A DNA stretch of 64,000 nucleotides, from positions 1 through 64,000 of the forward strand of contig NZ_SCMR01000013.1 in assembly GCF_005502885.1 (NCBI RefSeq), read 5' to 3'. The number at the start of each line of letters is the position of its first letter. Position 1 is the stretch's first letter. The DNA comes from Microbacterium sp. 2FI (lineage in GTDB: Bacteria; Actinomycetota; Actinomycetes; Actinomycetales; Microbacteriaceae). Of this stretch, positions 8,031 to 17,021 are shown piece after piece. The position numbers were made by a program, and so were the translations under genes. The notes below the pieces were generated by a model. It saw only the letters and a program-made list of their open reading frames with translations, made no database searches and was not told the DNA's origin.

Positions 8031-8918
8031 TCAGCCCATGCCGTCCCTGCGCGCCTTGCGCGCGTGGTCGTTCACCGCACCGAGCCAACCGCGTACGGCG
8101 TCATAGCGAAACAGCGCGATTCCGGCGCGGTCAGCGAACTCGCTCCCACCGGTGGAGCAGACCCCGCTGGTGAACATCGCCGCCTTACGCCGGTCCACCG
8201 ATGCGACACCGGCCAGGTCTCGGATGTGTGCGACCGGAACGGCGGCCGCAGGACCCAGGTTCTTCACCTGGGCGATGTAGGAGCGGCTGACAACGTCGAT
8301 GCCCCCGTCGCCGGACACCTTCGTCGGTTGCGCATCCAGCGCCCCAAGGTGACGCATCCACGCAGCGACGTAATGCTCGGCGCCGGCGTGAGAAACCCCG
8401 TACGGCTGCGCCGCTGGCGGCTCGGGGCGCGGGGCACTCACCTCGGTCGACGCGGGTTCAGGCTCCTGCCCTTCGACGCGAAGTCGAGTGTTGAGGTGGA
8501 ACTTCAGGTCGGGGTTGGCATGTAGGAACGCGTTCACGCGTCCGGCGAAGTCAGCAATGTTCCGGTCATCCGGCTCGTTGATGCGTGGGTCGTACTCGGC
8601 CCAGTGAATCATCGAGCGCCGGCAGTTGATGGCTGCCTCGAACGCGTAGGTAGCGGTCTGGCTGAGCTCCTCAAGTACGGGGCGCAGCAATGTGATCTGG
8701 TTCTCGCTGAGCTCTTGCTCTCCAGGGCCTTCGTGCCAGATGCCGAAGTACTTCTGCCCGATGGTCAGGGTGACCTCATTGAGGTGCGGATCCGCGTACT
8801 CGATCCACGCCTTCCCCAGGACGGCCAGGTCCGTGTTCGGCTCCGGGTGCCACGCGCCGTAGCGCAGACCGAGCCGCCATGCCCAGATGCCGTCCTGCTC
8901 GCTTGCCCTCACTCCCAC
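8031..8918 (-). CDS. Mrr-like restriction endonuclease
   Basis: 295 residues. The N-terminal 160 residues are a helical domain of unknown type, followed by a Pro-rich linker. The C-terminal 120 residues look like the Mrr-cat PD-(D/E)xK nuclease. A helix (G-A-E-H-Y-V-A-A-W-M) precedes G-D-G-G-I-D-V with the catalytic-type Asp, then Y-I-A-Q-V-K-N giving the QxK variant of ExK, and later a helix and the strand F-T-S-G. Such enzymes cut methylated or foreign DNA. No methyltransferase is adjacent, consistent with a type IV system, which needs none. The GTG start is uncertain; a weak CAAGAT box lies 6 nt upstream. Confidence 0.8.
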   Translation of the reverse strand: MGVRASEQDGIWAWRLGLRYGAWHPEPNTDLAVLGKAWIEYADPHLNEVTLTIGQKYFGIWHEGPGEQELSENQITLLRPVLEELSQTATYAFEAAINCRRSMIHWAEYDPRINEPDDRNIADFAGRVNAFLHANPDLKFHLNTRLRVEGQEPEPASTEVSAPRPEPPAAQPYGVSHAGAEHYVAAWMRHLGALDAQPTKVSGDGGIDVVSRSYIAQVKNLGPAAAVPVAHIRDLAGVASVDRRKAAMFTSGVCSTGGSEFADRAGIALFRYDAVRGWLGAVNDHARKARRDGMG

Positions 8919-9287
8919 GCGCTCATCTTGGCAGGTCCTCGCGACACAGCCGGGAGCCTATTCAGCCGAGGCGCCAGCCCGTCCTGGGCCGTTGGCTCGA
9001 ACTCGGTCAGGAGCAGCCCAAGAGCCCGGCCGGAACCGATTGTCTCGATGTGCGTGAGCGACGAACAGAAGCCTGGCGTCAAGCGTTTCTCGAAGACGGT
9101 GACTCGGTTCGAAGGCGGACGTCTGCCCGGCGCCATCCCTCATCGGGCCAGGCACGAAAGCGGGACCGTCCACGTGCTTTCGGCCTGCGCGTTGTTGGTG
9201 AGCCACCGCAAGGATCTGCGCGGGCCAGCGAGGGGCAAGTGCAGGGGATGCCCGAACCGTCCGTCGGCGGCACCGGCCCTCGTGGGG
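8919..9287. other. Intergenic gap, no gene seen
   Basis: 369 bp between the start of the Mrr-like gene and the 3' end of the DUF1254 gene. Overlapping short frames exist on both strands, but none has a start signal or a protein-like composition. No tRNA, repeat or strong hairpin was recognised. Confidence 0.5.
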
Positions 9288-10580
9288 TCAGCGTGGCGTG
9301 ATGGCGGGAAGACGATATGTGCCCTCGGCAACCGCCGTGTCACCGCCGTAGGCGCGGATGATGACAGTGAATGGGCCCTCGGGGGCAGGTAGCCAGTTCG
9401 CGGCCTCGAGCCGATCGGCCGGCCGGCGGTGCTGAACATGCAGGGTCAGTGACCCGTCGTCGCCGTATCGGATGCCGGGGGTGCGGTCGCCGATGGAGTA
9501 CCGGTCGATCTCGTTGGCGCTGAGCAGCCGCTGCGGGAGGGTGTATAGGGTCGCCGACCAGAAGAACCGGGCTTTGGGGAGTTGATCAGCGGCGAATGTG
9601 ATCGTGTAGTCGGTGGCGCCGGTGATTGTGTTGCCGGCGGAGTCGACGAGCCAGCCGCCGTACCAGGCGATCGCCGGCGGAAGCCCATAGAGCCCCTTCT
9701 TCGCACCGACGTTGCGGTTGTCATACGCGCCCGCCATCTCATTGCGGGTTCCGAACAACCCGGTCGAACTCGAAGCAGGGGATGCGACGTCGTCGAGGTG
9801 GGCGATCCCGTCGGCCAAACCTTGTTCGAATGCCGCGCGCTGGTCGGCATCGAGGTCGCTGGTGCGGAACGTGCCACCACCATCGAGGCCGACCGAGGCC
9901 ATGCGATCTCTGATGTCGCCGTCTTCGTCCAACGCCGGCGCGAACTGCAGGAGGTGGTCGAGATAGTCGTAGAAGCGGATGTCGGTGGCAGCGGCCTCGT
10001 CCCAGGTCGGCCATGACAGCGGCTCGGCGGCGGGAGCGGGGACGCCCAGGTGCTCCGACAACGGGACCGCCGAATAGGAATGCTGAATGCGCCGCAGCTC
10101 GTCGACGTCCCCATCGGTGAACGCGGTGCGCCCAAGGCAGCCGACGAAATCCGTGGAGGCGGCGATCACCCCGTCGAACCCCTCAGGCATCTCGCCCGTC
10201 CATGTCGGGCCCGCGAGAAGATAGCGGCCAGGACCGGTGCCGGTGGTGGCCGCACTGACGTACCCCGCGTACACCGTGTAGAGGTCATGGAACGGGAGGA
10301 TGTAGAACCGGTCGATCGCCGGCACCGTGATCACCCACGGCTCGGCCCGCAAATCGAACCAACCCCACGAGTACGGGGTGTCGTTGTTCGGCGTCACGAT
10401 GTCGGTGTTCGCCGGCGTGAACGGCTCCGAATAGTGCCGGTAGCGCCCGAACCCCCCGGTGAAGCGCGGATCCTGGGCGTCGACGGCCTGCTCGTACATG
10501 GTGCGGTAGTTCTCGATCATCGCGTACCCGAAGGTGTACGCGTCGCGGGCAATGAACCGGAGAGCTTCCGCATCAGTCAT
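9288..10580 (-). CDS. DUF1254/DUF1214 domain protein
   Basis: 430 residues. The DUF1254 part begins near residue 10 (FGYAMIENYRTMYEQ) and includes N-N-D-T-P-Y-S-W-G-W-F-D-L. The DUF1214 part is recognised by its ending, with N-W-L-P-A-P-E-G-P-F-T-V-I-I-R-A-Y near residues 398-414. There is no signal peptide, unlike many family members, so it may act in the cytoplasm. The biochemical role of the family is not established. TAGCGT lies 6 nt before the ATG, giving a leaderless single-gene transcript. Divergent from the DUF2235 hydrolase. Confidence 0.85.
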   Translation of the reverse strand: MTDAEALRFIARDAYTFGYAMIENYRTMYEQAVDAQDPRFTGGFGRYRHYSEPFTPANTDIVTPNNDTPYSWGWFDLRAEPWVITVPAIDRFYILPFHDLYTVYAGYVSAATTGTGPGRYLLAGPTWTGEMPEGFDGVIAASTDFVGCLGRTAFTDGDVDELRRIQHSYSAVPLSEHLGVPAPAAEPLSWPTWDEAAATDIRFYDYLDHLLQFAPALDEDGDIRDRMASVGLDGGGTFRTSDLDADQRAAFEQGLADGIAHLDDVASPASSSTGLFGTRNEMAGAYDNRNVGAKKGLYGLPPAIAWYGGWLVDSAGNTITGATDYTITFAADQLPKARFFWSATLYTLPQRLLSANEIDRYSIGDRTPGIRYGDDGSLTLHVQHRRPADRLEAANWLPAPEGPFTVIIRAYGGDTAVAEGTYRLPAITPR

Positions 10581-10765
10581 ACACCGACGCTATCCAAACA
10601 CCGTCACGCACGTCAGATTCCCCGCCCGATCGGATCCCTTACCGTCCGCCAGCGGGTCGACAGCCTGGTTCACTGACTCAATCTCGCTGCACTTCGGCCG
10701 CGGGCACTCTGTCATTCCGCCGGTAGCTCTTTCGACGCGCTTAAGCGTGCTGACACTATTGCCGT

Positions 10766-12166
10766 GTGAAGCGCATCATTGTCTGCTTTGACGGCACCTG
10801 GAATGGCCGACCGCAGTCTCGAACAACGAACATCGGGCGGATCTCCACGTGCCTTGCCCGTCGGGGGCCCGATGGGATCGAGCAGGTGGTGCTCTATCTC
10901 CCTGGCGTCGGTAGCAGCTACAAGCTGGACCAGTACCTTGGCGGGGCTTTTGGGCTAGGTCTCGTTCAGAGTCTCATGACGGCATACAAGTTTCTCGTCG
11001 CAAACTACGACGATGGCGACTCGATAATCCTGTTCGGCTTCAGTCGCGGCGGGTTTGCGGCACGGAGCCTTGCGAGTATGCTCCACTTCCCCGGTCTCCT
11101 TCGCCGAGGATTCATGTACGACCGCTACGACTATGCGGGCTACTTGTACGTTATTCACAGTCGAGCGCAGGCGGCCGGTCGTGATCCCATGTCTGAGTAC
11201 TGCGAGACGTTCGGCCCGCACTCACGGCGTGCGACGCTGAAAGACGCTGCCGAGGATTTCCGGTCTGCGTTGAGTTGGGCGCCTGTCGAGGTCGCCTTTC
11301 TGGGGGTGTTCGACACAGTCGGTTCCCTCGGTAGGGAGGGACTCCGCGCGCCCGGAAGCAACCATAATTTACAGCTCAGCCCGGCCGTACTCGTTGCGCG
11401 GCAGGCTTTGGCCATCGACGAGCATCGGCTCACCTTTGAACCCGAGATATGGAAGGCGCCCGCACCAATTGTCTCCAGCGACGCCTCCGATCGCGTCAAG
11501 CAAGTCTGGTTCGAGGGCGCCCACTCAGACATCGGCGGCGGGGCAATAGATTTCAACAGCCTCTCGAACACCACCCTGTTGTGGATGCTGCTGGAGGCTC
11601 ACAAGCACGCGGGCCTCGAGGTGGCATACTCGAGGGCCCTTGAGTATGAGGTCGACTTCGTGAAGCCCTCCTACTCACACGACGTCCACAGGTCTTTGAA
11701 ATGGTGGTTTCGTCCGATCGACCTGCCTCGGCTCTCCCGCCAGCTGGTGCATGCCGATCCCTCCTTCAATGGACGTGACCGACACCTGAAGCCGCCCGGA
11801 GCGTGGAACGTCAAAATTGCCAGCAGCGCTCTACGCCACTTTGACGGTCACGCTCCATCTCCGCAATCGACCAGCGCCAAGGACTCTTACCGTCCGCCTA
11901 GTTTGGTGGCGCTGCAGGAGTCCGGAGTCCAGTTGTCCGATTTGGAAGAGCAGGTCGTCTGGGTGCCGGTCGACTCAGTCGGGCCGCGTGGACTTCGGAA
12001 GGTCCTGGACGAGTCATTCACACACATACTCGCTGAGGAGGCAGCCGCTCAGAAAGAGCGAGCGGAACTCATGGAAGGAGTGGATGAGGTCGAACGCTGG
12101 ATGGTCGAGATGCGGGAACGAAGTGTCCCGCTGGACCCCGTTGCAGCCCTTCGAGAAAAGCACTAA
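10766..12166 (+). CDS. DUF2235 alpha/beta hydrolase (Tle-like phospholipase family)
   Basis: 466 residues. It opens with R-I-I-V-C-F-D-G-T-W-N, the DUF2235 hallmark. The nucleophile elbow is G-F-S-R-G-G with Ser93. Asp183 lies in F-D-T-V-G, and His253 in G-A-H-S-D-I-G-G-G, giving a complete Ser-Asp-His set. DUF2235 includes the Tle1-type phospholipases delivered by type VI secretion and many stand-alone cytosolic hydrolases. No secretion genes are present here, and there is no signal peptide. The C-terminal 60 residues form a charged helix. A CACTAT box sits 6 nt before the GTG. A second, membrane-embedded hydrolase follows after 168 nt on the same strand. Confidence 0.85.
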   Translation: MKRIIVCFDGTWNGRPQSRTTNIGRISTCLARRGPDGIEQVVLYLPGVGSSYKLDQYLGGAFGLGLVQSLMTAYKFLVANYDDGDSIILFGFSRGGFAARSLASMLHFPGLLRRGFMYDRYDYAGYLYVIHSRAQAAGRDPMSEYCETFGPHSRRATLKDAAEDFRSALSWAPVEVAFLGVFDTVGSLGREGLRAPGSNHNLQLSPAVLVARQALAIDEHRLTFEPEIWKAPAPIVSSDASDRVKQVWFEGAHSDIGGGAIDFNSLSNTTLLWMLLEAHKHAGLEVAYSRALEYEVDFVKPSYSHDVHRSLKWWFRPIDLPRLSRQLVHADPSFNGRDRHLKPPGAWNVKIASSALRHFDGHAPSPQSTSAKDSYRPPSLVALQESGVQLSDLEEQVVWVPVDSVGPRGLRKVLDESFTHILAEEAAAQKERAELMEGVDEVERWMVEMRERSVPLDPVAALREKH

Positions 12167-12334
12167 ATCCCCAAGTACGCGTCAACGCTGCTTCACCCAT
12201 GAGACGCGCTCGAGAGTTGAGCCGCGCGTGCGCGATGCGGGTTGCTCCGCATCCCAGGGGTCGTTTAGCGAGCGAGGCTGGTGGCGAATCATGGGGTACT
12301 TCCGGGCTCGACTGGACGTTGCTAGCGTACGGCT

Positions 12335-14461
12335 GTGGCCGACAGGGAAGTCGAGTACTCAGTGTCACCCCTCAATGCCCCGTCACGGGATGCCCGGCCT
12401 GTCGAGGTGCGGGTGCATGGCATGGGCGACCATACGTTCAACGACTCGCTGGGTTCGTCCCCGCTGGTGACGAAGCGCTCGCCGCGCTACCCGGATACTG
12501 CTCGCCCGCCGGTGCTGCCAAAGCACCATCTGCGACTTCTCAACTGGTCGCGCACCTCACGCCGCCGCGCCGGTCTGTTGTGGTATCTGGCTCTCCCGTT
12601 CACGCTGGTGAACCTGATGGGGTACATGGCGCCCGCTCGGCGCGGATGTCCACGCATTGTGGCGTTCGCCGTCACCGTGTTGGTCGGAATCGTGGCCACC
12701 ATGACCGCCCACGTGTGGCTGATCGCAATTGGCGAGACCTTCTTCCGCGCGTTTCAACCGTTGAGGGAATGGGAGTTGCTCGGCGAAGTAAACGTGACGG
12801 TGTGGAGCGTGTTGCTGTTCGGGCTCGTGATCGTTCGTTGGATCCAATGCCAGGGAAAGCTGGACAAGGAGAAGCATCCCTCGGGGAGAGTGCTGCCACG
12901 GCAGTGGCTGGCCTGGACCTCTCTGCTGTCATTGACCACCATCGTCCTCACGGGCGCGCTTCTGGCGATCGTGCCGGCCACTCGCCTGACGATTCCAACG
13001 CTTCCCCTCATATCGGTGACCACGCCGAAATCCCCTGGCCAGATGGAAGCGATCGATGAGGCGTATCCCGGAAACCTTAGCGAATCAATGTGCATCGCGC
13101 TCCGCGACGGCAACTCCCAACATGTCTTCGCGTCGTTCTTGGATCCACTCAGCGCGATCGTCGTGCTCGGTCTCGCAACAGGAGTCCTGTGCTGGCTCCT
13201 CCTAACCCTCGTCGGCCTTCTAAGCCGTGGTCGGCAGGCGCTTGCATCCTTGAGCGCAGCCAGCCTTGCCGCGATTGTTGCCCTGATCCTCGTAAATCTC
13301 GTCGGCGCGACACTTCGTCTAGGGCTCACATGGCTGCTTGTCCTTCTGAGCGGGATGCCGTCTGCGGCGGGTTGGGTGAACCATAGGAGACCGTGGTCGC
13401 TTTTCGAGCGGCATGTCATGGCCTATCAGGGAGATCGTGTACCGGCGTGCGAGCTCGACATGGGCTTCATCTACAACGGCACGAAGTACATCGATACGAT
13501 CCCTGTGATCTGCGGACTCGGACTGCTCGCCGGATGGATCGCGCTTCGTGTGGTCAATCGAAGTAGGTCTCGCGCGTTGAAAGGGCTACCCAAGGAGGTG
13601 CGAAAGGCGCGTCTGCACCACGCGGCGATTAGTACACTCGGCGACTGGTTGTGGTGGGCGATGCTGCTGACCGGGATCCTATGGGCGACCTTCGTCACCC
13701 TCGGCTGGACGATCTTCGACAATCACTTGATCCAGTGGCGCGTGTCCGAGTGGCACCTGTTCGGGTGGTACGTACCCGAATGGGACCTCTTCGAGTCTGT
13801 TCAACGGGTCCTGAACGACCTCATCGCAATCGTGACAGTAGTCGTCGCGATATTCGTCCTCGTCTTCGTCCTCAGCGGGGGGCGCCTCTCCAAGACACGA
13901 GAGGCGCTTGCTCTCGTCGCGGACATCGCCGGCTTCTGGTACGTACGATTCCATCCACTCGCCGGCGACACCTACCGGCCGCGAGTCATCGCGGGACTCA
14001 GGGACGAAGTGGAGTCTCATGGTGATGCACCGCTTGTGCTTGTGGGCCACTCACAGGGGTCGGTGATCTCAGCCTGGTTCGTCGCCACGACGGCGCCGTT
14101 CAAGTTCGGGCTCGTGACATGCGGCTCGCCGCTCCGCACGCTCTACGCGACGTTCTTCCCGGAACACTTCGATGAGAAATTCTTTGCCGCTGTGAATGCC
14201 AGATCCACGGGCTGGCTGAATACCTGGCGCGAAACTGACCCGATAGCAAGCCCCGTGGTCGACGGCGATGAAGAGATGCGGCGAGACATCGAGCTGCCGG
14301 ATCCAACTGCACGAGGTGACACAGATGCCCCAGTGCTCCTCGGTCACTCCGACTACTGGGACATTCCAAAGCAGGCGGCGGCAGTCAGACTTCTCGCCTG
14401 CATCCCCAAACAAGAACTGGATCGCGACTCATCGACCGCCCCCGAACTAACGGCGACCTGA
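12335..14461 (+). CDS. Polytopic membrane protein with split alpha/beta hydrolase domain
   Basis: 708 residues. An early V-R-V-H-G-M-G-D-H motif (HG at 28-29) marks the first hydrolase strand and oxyanion loop. Residues about 85-540 hold several hydrophobic helices (around 85-135, 150-170, 195-220, 265-350, 385-405, 430-455 and 485-510), then the hydrolase resumes. The elbow G-H-S-Q-G carries Ser573, Asp635 lies in E-T-D-P-I-A-S, and His671 in G-H-S-D-Y-W. The catalytic set is therefore intact, with a membrane block inserted. Lipid or lipid-linked substrates are the natural guess. The GTG start is preceded by TAGCGT with a 6-nt gap, so it has its own promoter although it follows the DUF2235 gene. 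Confidence 0.75.
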   Translation: MADREVEYSVSPLNAPSRDARPVEVRVHGMGDHTFNDSLGSSPLVTKRSPRYPDTARPPVLPKHHLRLLNWSRTSRRRAGLLWYLALPFTLVNLMGYMAPARRGCPRIVAFAVTVLVGIVATMTAHVWLIAIGETFFRAFQPLREWELLGEVNVTVWSVLLFGLVIVRWIQCQGKLDKEKHPSGRVLPRQWLAWTSLLSLTTIVLTGALLAIVPATRLTIPTLPLISVTTPKSPGQMEAIDEAYPGNLSESMCIALRDGNSQHVFASFLDPLSAIVVLGLATGVLCWLLLTLVGLLSRGRQALASLSAASLAAIVALILVNLVGATLRLGLTWLLVLLSGMPSAAGWVNHRRPWSLFERHVMAYQGDRVPACELDMGFIYNGTKYIDTIPVICGLGLLAGWIALRVVNRSRSRALKGLPKEVRKARLHHAAISTLGDWLWWAMLLTGILWATFVTLGWTIFDNHLIQWRVSEWHLFGWYVPEWDLFESVQRVLNDLIAIVTVVVAIFVLVFVLSGGRLSKTREALALVADIAGFWYVRFHPLAGDTYRPRVIAGLRDEVESHGDAPLVLVGHSQGSVISAWFVATTAPFKFGLVTCGSPLRTLYATFFPEHFDEKFFAAVNARSTGWLNTWRETDPIASPVVDGDEEMRRDIELPDPTARGDTDAPVLLGHSDYWDIPKQAAAVRLLACIPKQELDRDSSTAPELTAT

Positions 14462-14698
14462 CGGGGCGATCAGTCGCCGACGCAGACGCAGGCGGCGCGG
14501 ACCCCGGAATTCATGCAGCAGAAGCCGACAGGCGCCACCAATCAGGTAGTGCGCAGTTGGGCCAGTGTGGGTGCTTGCCCCTTGCTTGGCACATGCCCCC
14601 GCCTGCCGCCGCTGATCAGGAAGCGGAACGCCCATCTGCTAACCCGCTCGGCGACCGCCCGTAACCCGGTCGATCAGCGGGCGCGTCTTGGGTCGCAT

Positions 14699-14938
14699 CT
14701 ACGGCAGGAGGTCGAGCATTTGCGGCCGTGCCCTCATCGCGTGAATCACGAGTTCATTGCCGCTGTCGAAGACCAGTACAACTGTCTCGAGAAGCCGACC
14801 CTGTCCGTCGAAGCCCAGCCGAAGTTGGCGTACCGGTGAGTCGTCGTCGAGATCCTCGATCCACAGCGGCCAGGATGCCGCTTGGACGATGTCCTCGGGA
14901 AGGATGCCGTGCTTGAGCGCGGAGTCGTGGACCTTCAC
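14699..14938 (-). CDS. BrnT-like toxin
   Basis: 79 residues. The pattern KHGILPEDIVQAASWPLW, then a variable acidic turn, then F-D-G-Q-G-R-L-L-E-T-V-V-L-V-F and I-H-A-M-R-A-R-P, follows the BrnT fold (a RelE-like RNase relative). The GTG overlaps the stop of the RHH gene by 4 nt (GTGA), so the two are translationally coupled. In classic brnTA the toxin comes first; here the antitoxin does. RNA cleavage is inferred from the family, not from active-site residues seen here. Confidence 0.65.
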   Translation of the reverse strand: MKVHDSALKHGILPEDIVQAASWPLWIEDLDDDSPVRQLRLGFDGQGRLLETVVLVFDSGNELVIHAMRARPQMLDLLP

Positions 14939-15198
14939 GCAGCGTATGCCGCGATCGCTTCGCGGATGAGCTCCGACCGTGACTTGTGCTCCTGTGCGGC
15001 GCGAGCATCGAGCGCGGCGAGTTCCTCCGTGGTCAGCCTCAACGCGACAACCTGAGCTGGTTCGGCTCCACGGCCGGGCCGGCCTCGTCCGCGACGCTTG
15101 AGAGCGTCGACGTCATAGCCCACCTCAGCCTCTGCCGCCCACGCTGAGATCTGTTCCTCAGTGACCGGCACACCGTTGATCGTCTCTCCACCACTCAT
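14935..15198 (-). CDS. Ribbon-helix-helix antitoxin
   Basis: 87 residues. The C-terminal half is a ribbon-helix-helix: strand V-V-A-L-R-L-T, helix T-E-E-L-A-A-L-D-A-R-A-A-Q-E-H, turn K-S-R-S-E-L-I-R-E-A-I-A-A-Y. The N-terminal half (E-E-Q-I-S-A-W-A-A-E-A-E-V-G-Y-D) is the usual partner-binding segment of such actinobacterial antitoxins. It should bind its own promoter and neutralise the downstream BrnT-like protein. TACGAT at 15205-15210 lies 6 nt before the ATG, and an 11-nt palindrome lies just upstream of that. Confidence 0.8.
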   Translation of the reverse strand: MSGGETINGVPVTEEQISAWAAEAEVGYDVDALKRRGRGRPGRGAEPAQVVALRLTTEELAALDARAAQEHKSRSELIREAIAAYAA

Positions 15199-15546
15199 GT
15201 CGCCATCGTATTACGAAATTCGTCCACCGTCTACGCGATGCCATGCCCGCAGCCGGTCCCCGCACGGGCCAAGCACGGGAGCGGCTCGACGCGCGTGGGC
15301 GCTGGGCTGTCAAGAGGCACCCGGACTGCGGACAGTGCGCACAGCGCGGAACGAATGACGAGGTGATCGTGCTTCGGCCCGTTCAAGACGTCCGAGGTGA
15401 TCCTCCGCTATCGAGCTCCGTTGCGACGTCGCAATTGCGGGCGCACCGCGGTCGCCTTGTTGGCGCCAGGATGCCAAGGAGCCGCGAGCACCGCACCGCG
15501 TAGCGTGCAATCATCAAGAAGCCAAAGACGACTGGAGCCACCCTGC
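15199..15546. other. Divergent intergenic region between RHH and LRV genes
   Basis: 348 bp holding the promoter of the RHH/BrnT-like operon (15199-15225) and, at its right end, a ribosome site GGAG about 10 nt before the LRV gene. A TAGCGT at about 15500 may be that gene's -10. Nothing else was recognised. Confidence 0.5.
15213..15223. promoter_or_regulatory. Candidate operator for the RHH antitoxin
   Basis: The palindrome ACGAA-A-TTCGT lies immediately upstream of the -10 box TACGAT of the toxin-antitoxin operon. Its location and symmetry fit autorepression by the RHH protein. Confidence 0.5.
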
Positions 15547-16818
15547 ATGGCACTAACCCCGAGTGATCCGCTTCCCCGGTTCGCGTGGCAACGCCGCGCG
15601 CTAGCGCAACGCATCGACACCACCTCTGAGACCCTGAGCAGGCTCGCCGCCTCGGCGCGGTCCACTGCCGCCATGTACAAAGAGGGTTCTGTTCGAGTGG
15701 CTGTCGCTGGGAATCGCAACGCACTCCCCGGCACGCTGGCAGTCCTTGCCCAGGACCCAGACGCAGACGTGCGCAGGGCGGCGGCGGCGAACCCGTGCAC
15801 ACCCCTCCCCGCCCGCGCAGCCCTAACCCAGGATGTTTCCGCGGGTGTGCGCGCCGAGGCGGAGAGGAGCGATGGAATCGCGCATCGTGTCTCTGCAGCG
15901 AAGAGCAGTCCGCCAGCGAGCAACGTGTTCGATCTCCGCACGGCCGACGAAGCGATCGCAGCTTTGGTTCGTGGCGATCAACTCTCGTATTACACCAGAG
16001 GTGACGAGCGGCCGGAGGTGCTCTTCGTACTCGCACACTCCGCTCGCGAGGACCTGCGGGACTACGTCCTCAAGAATGCCCACACTGACTCCGCCACCCT
16101 CGATTTCCTCGCCAGCTTTGTCACGCTGGATGTCGTTCCCCGCAAGGGACCAGACCTCGCGATCGCGAAACATCGGAACGCTTCCCCCCAGGTTCTCGAG
16201 CGGCTCGCAGGCCACACCTGGGATTTCGTGCGTGAGGAGGTCGCAAGGAACGCGAACACGCCCGCGCGAGTGCTCGACACGCTGGCGACCGACACGTCCT
16301 TGATGGTGATCCGTTCAGTCGCCGGTAACCGACAAACCTCGACATCGACGTTGCGCAAGCTTTCCTTGTTTCCTGACACGCCGAAGCCGGCGGTGTACCT
16401 CACTGGGTCGTCGCCGCAGCCTTACCACGATCACATATCGGGCTCCGATATTCGCCGGGGAGTAGCAGGAAACCCAAGTTCGCCTGAGGTGGCGCTTTCG
16501 CACCTGGCGCGACACGGGTACGCCAGCACGGTGGCGGAGAATCCCGCGACTCCTGCGGACGTTCTCCGCTGGATCTCAAAGCACAAGAAGAGCTGGAAGC
16601 ACAGCACCACGATCCGCGACGTAGCGTCCCACGCGAACACGCCACCTGCCGTGCTCGACCGAATCGCTGAGGAGTGGGAGGACGACGAGTACGTCTGTGA
16701 GGCAGTCGCAGAGAACCCGAACACGCCGGCTGAAACACTGCTCGGGTTAGGCGAGAACTGGGCGTACTCGGTCCGGACTGCGGCGTCGCAAGCGTTGTCG
16801 TCGAGGACGGTGCACTAG
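15547..16818 (+). CDS. Leucine-rich repeat variant (LRV/HEAT-like) protein
   Basis: A 423-residue cytoplasmic repeat protein. At least six repeats of roughly 24-30 residues carry the pattern V-A-x-N-x-x-[TS]-P-x-x-x-L-x-x-L, for example VARNANTPARVLDTLATD, VAENPATPADVLRWI and VAENPNTPAETLLGL. This is the actinobacterial LRV repeat, an all-helical solenoid used for protein binding. No catalytic domain is attached. The ATG at 15547 has GGAG about 10 nt upstream; a longer frame to 15397 has no signal. Partners are unknown. Confidence 0.75.
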   Translation: MALTPSDPLPRFAWQRRALAQRIDTTSETLSRLAASARSTAAMYKEGSVRVAVAGNRNALPGTLAVLAQDPDADVRRAAAANPCTPLPARAALTQDVSAGVRAEAERSDGIAHRVSAAKSSPPASNVFDLRTADEAIAALVRGDQLSYYTRGDERPEVLFVLAHSAREDLRDYVLKNAHTDSATLDFLASFVTLDVVPRKGPDLAIAKHRNASPQVLERLAGHTWDFVREEVARNANTPARVLDTLATDTSLMVIRSVAGNRQTSTSTLRKLSLFPDTPKPAVYLTGSSPQPYHDHISGSDIRRGVAGNPSSPEVALSHLARHGYASTVAENPATPADVLRWISKHKKSWKHSTTIRDVASHANTPPAVLDRIAEEWEDDEYVCEAVAENPNTPAETLLGLGENWAYSVRTAASQALSSRTVH

Positions 16819-17021
16819 GTCGCGAAGCGCCCCGGGTATGTGGAGGGTGTGAAACGAGTGAAGGACGACCGTAGGAGTGATCAGAGCGTCAGGAGCCGCT
16901 TCCGGCAGTCCGTCGGCAGTCGCGCGATGCGCTAGGCAGCTCGAGCGCGGCGACCGGATAGCGGTCGTGCGCCAGGCTCGTGGGCTCGGCCGCAGCCGAG
17001 ATGGCAGTCGAATAGCGCTCG

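Noticed and set aside
8940..9180. Possible repeat of 18890-18960 (shared CCCTCATCGGGC)
   Set aside because: Only about 12 nt match with no extended similarity, so it is within chance for this composition.
10766..14461. Type VI secretion effector locus
   Set aside because: DUF2235 proteins include Tle1 effectors, but no type VI genes, VgrG, PAAR or immunity-like lipoprotein are in the window, and the host appears to be Gram-positive.
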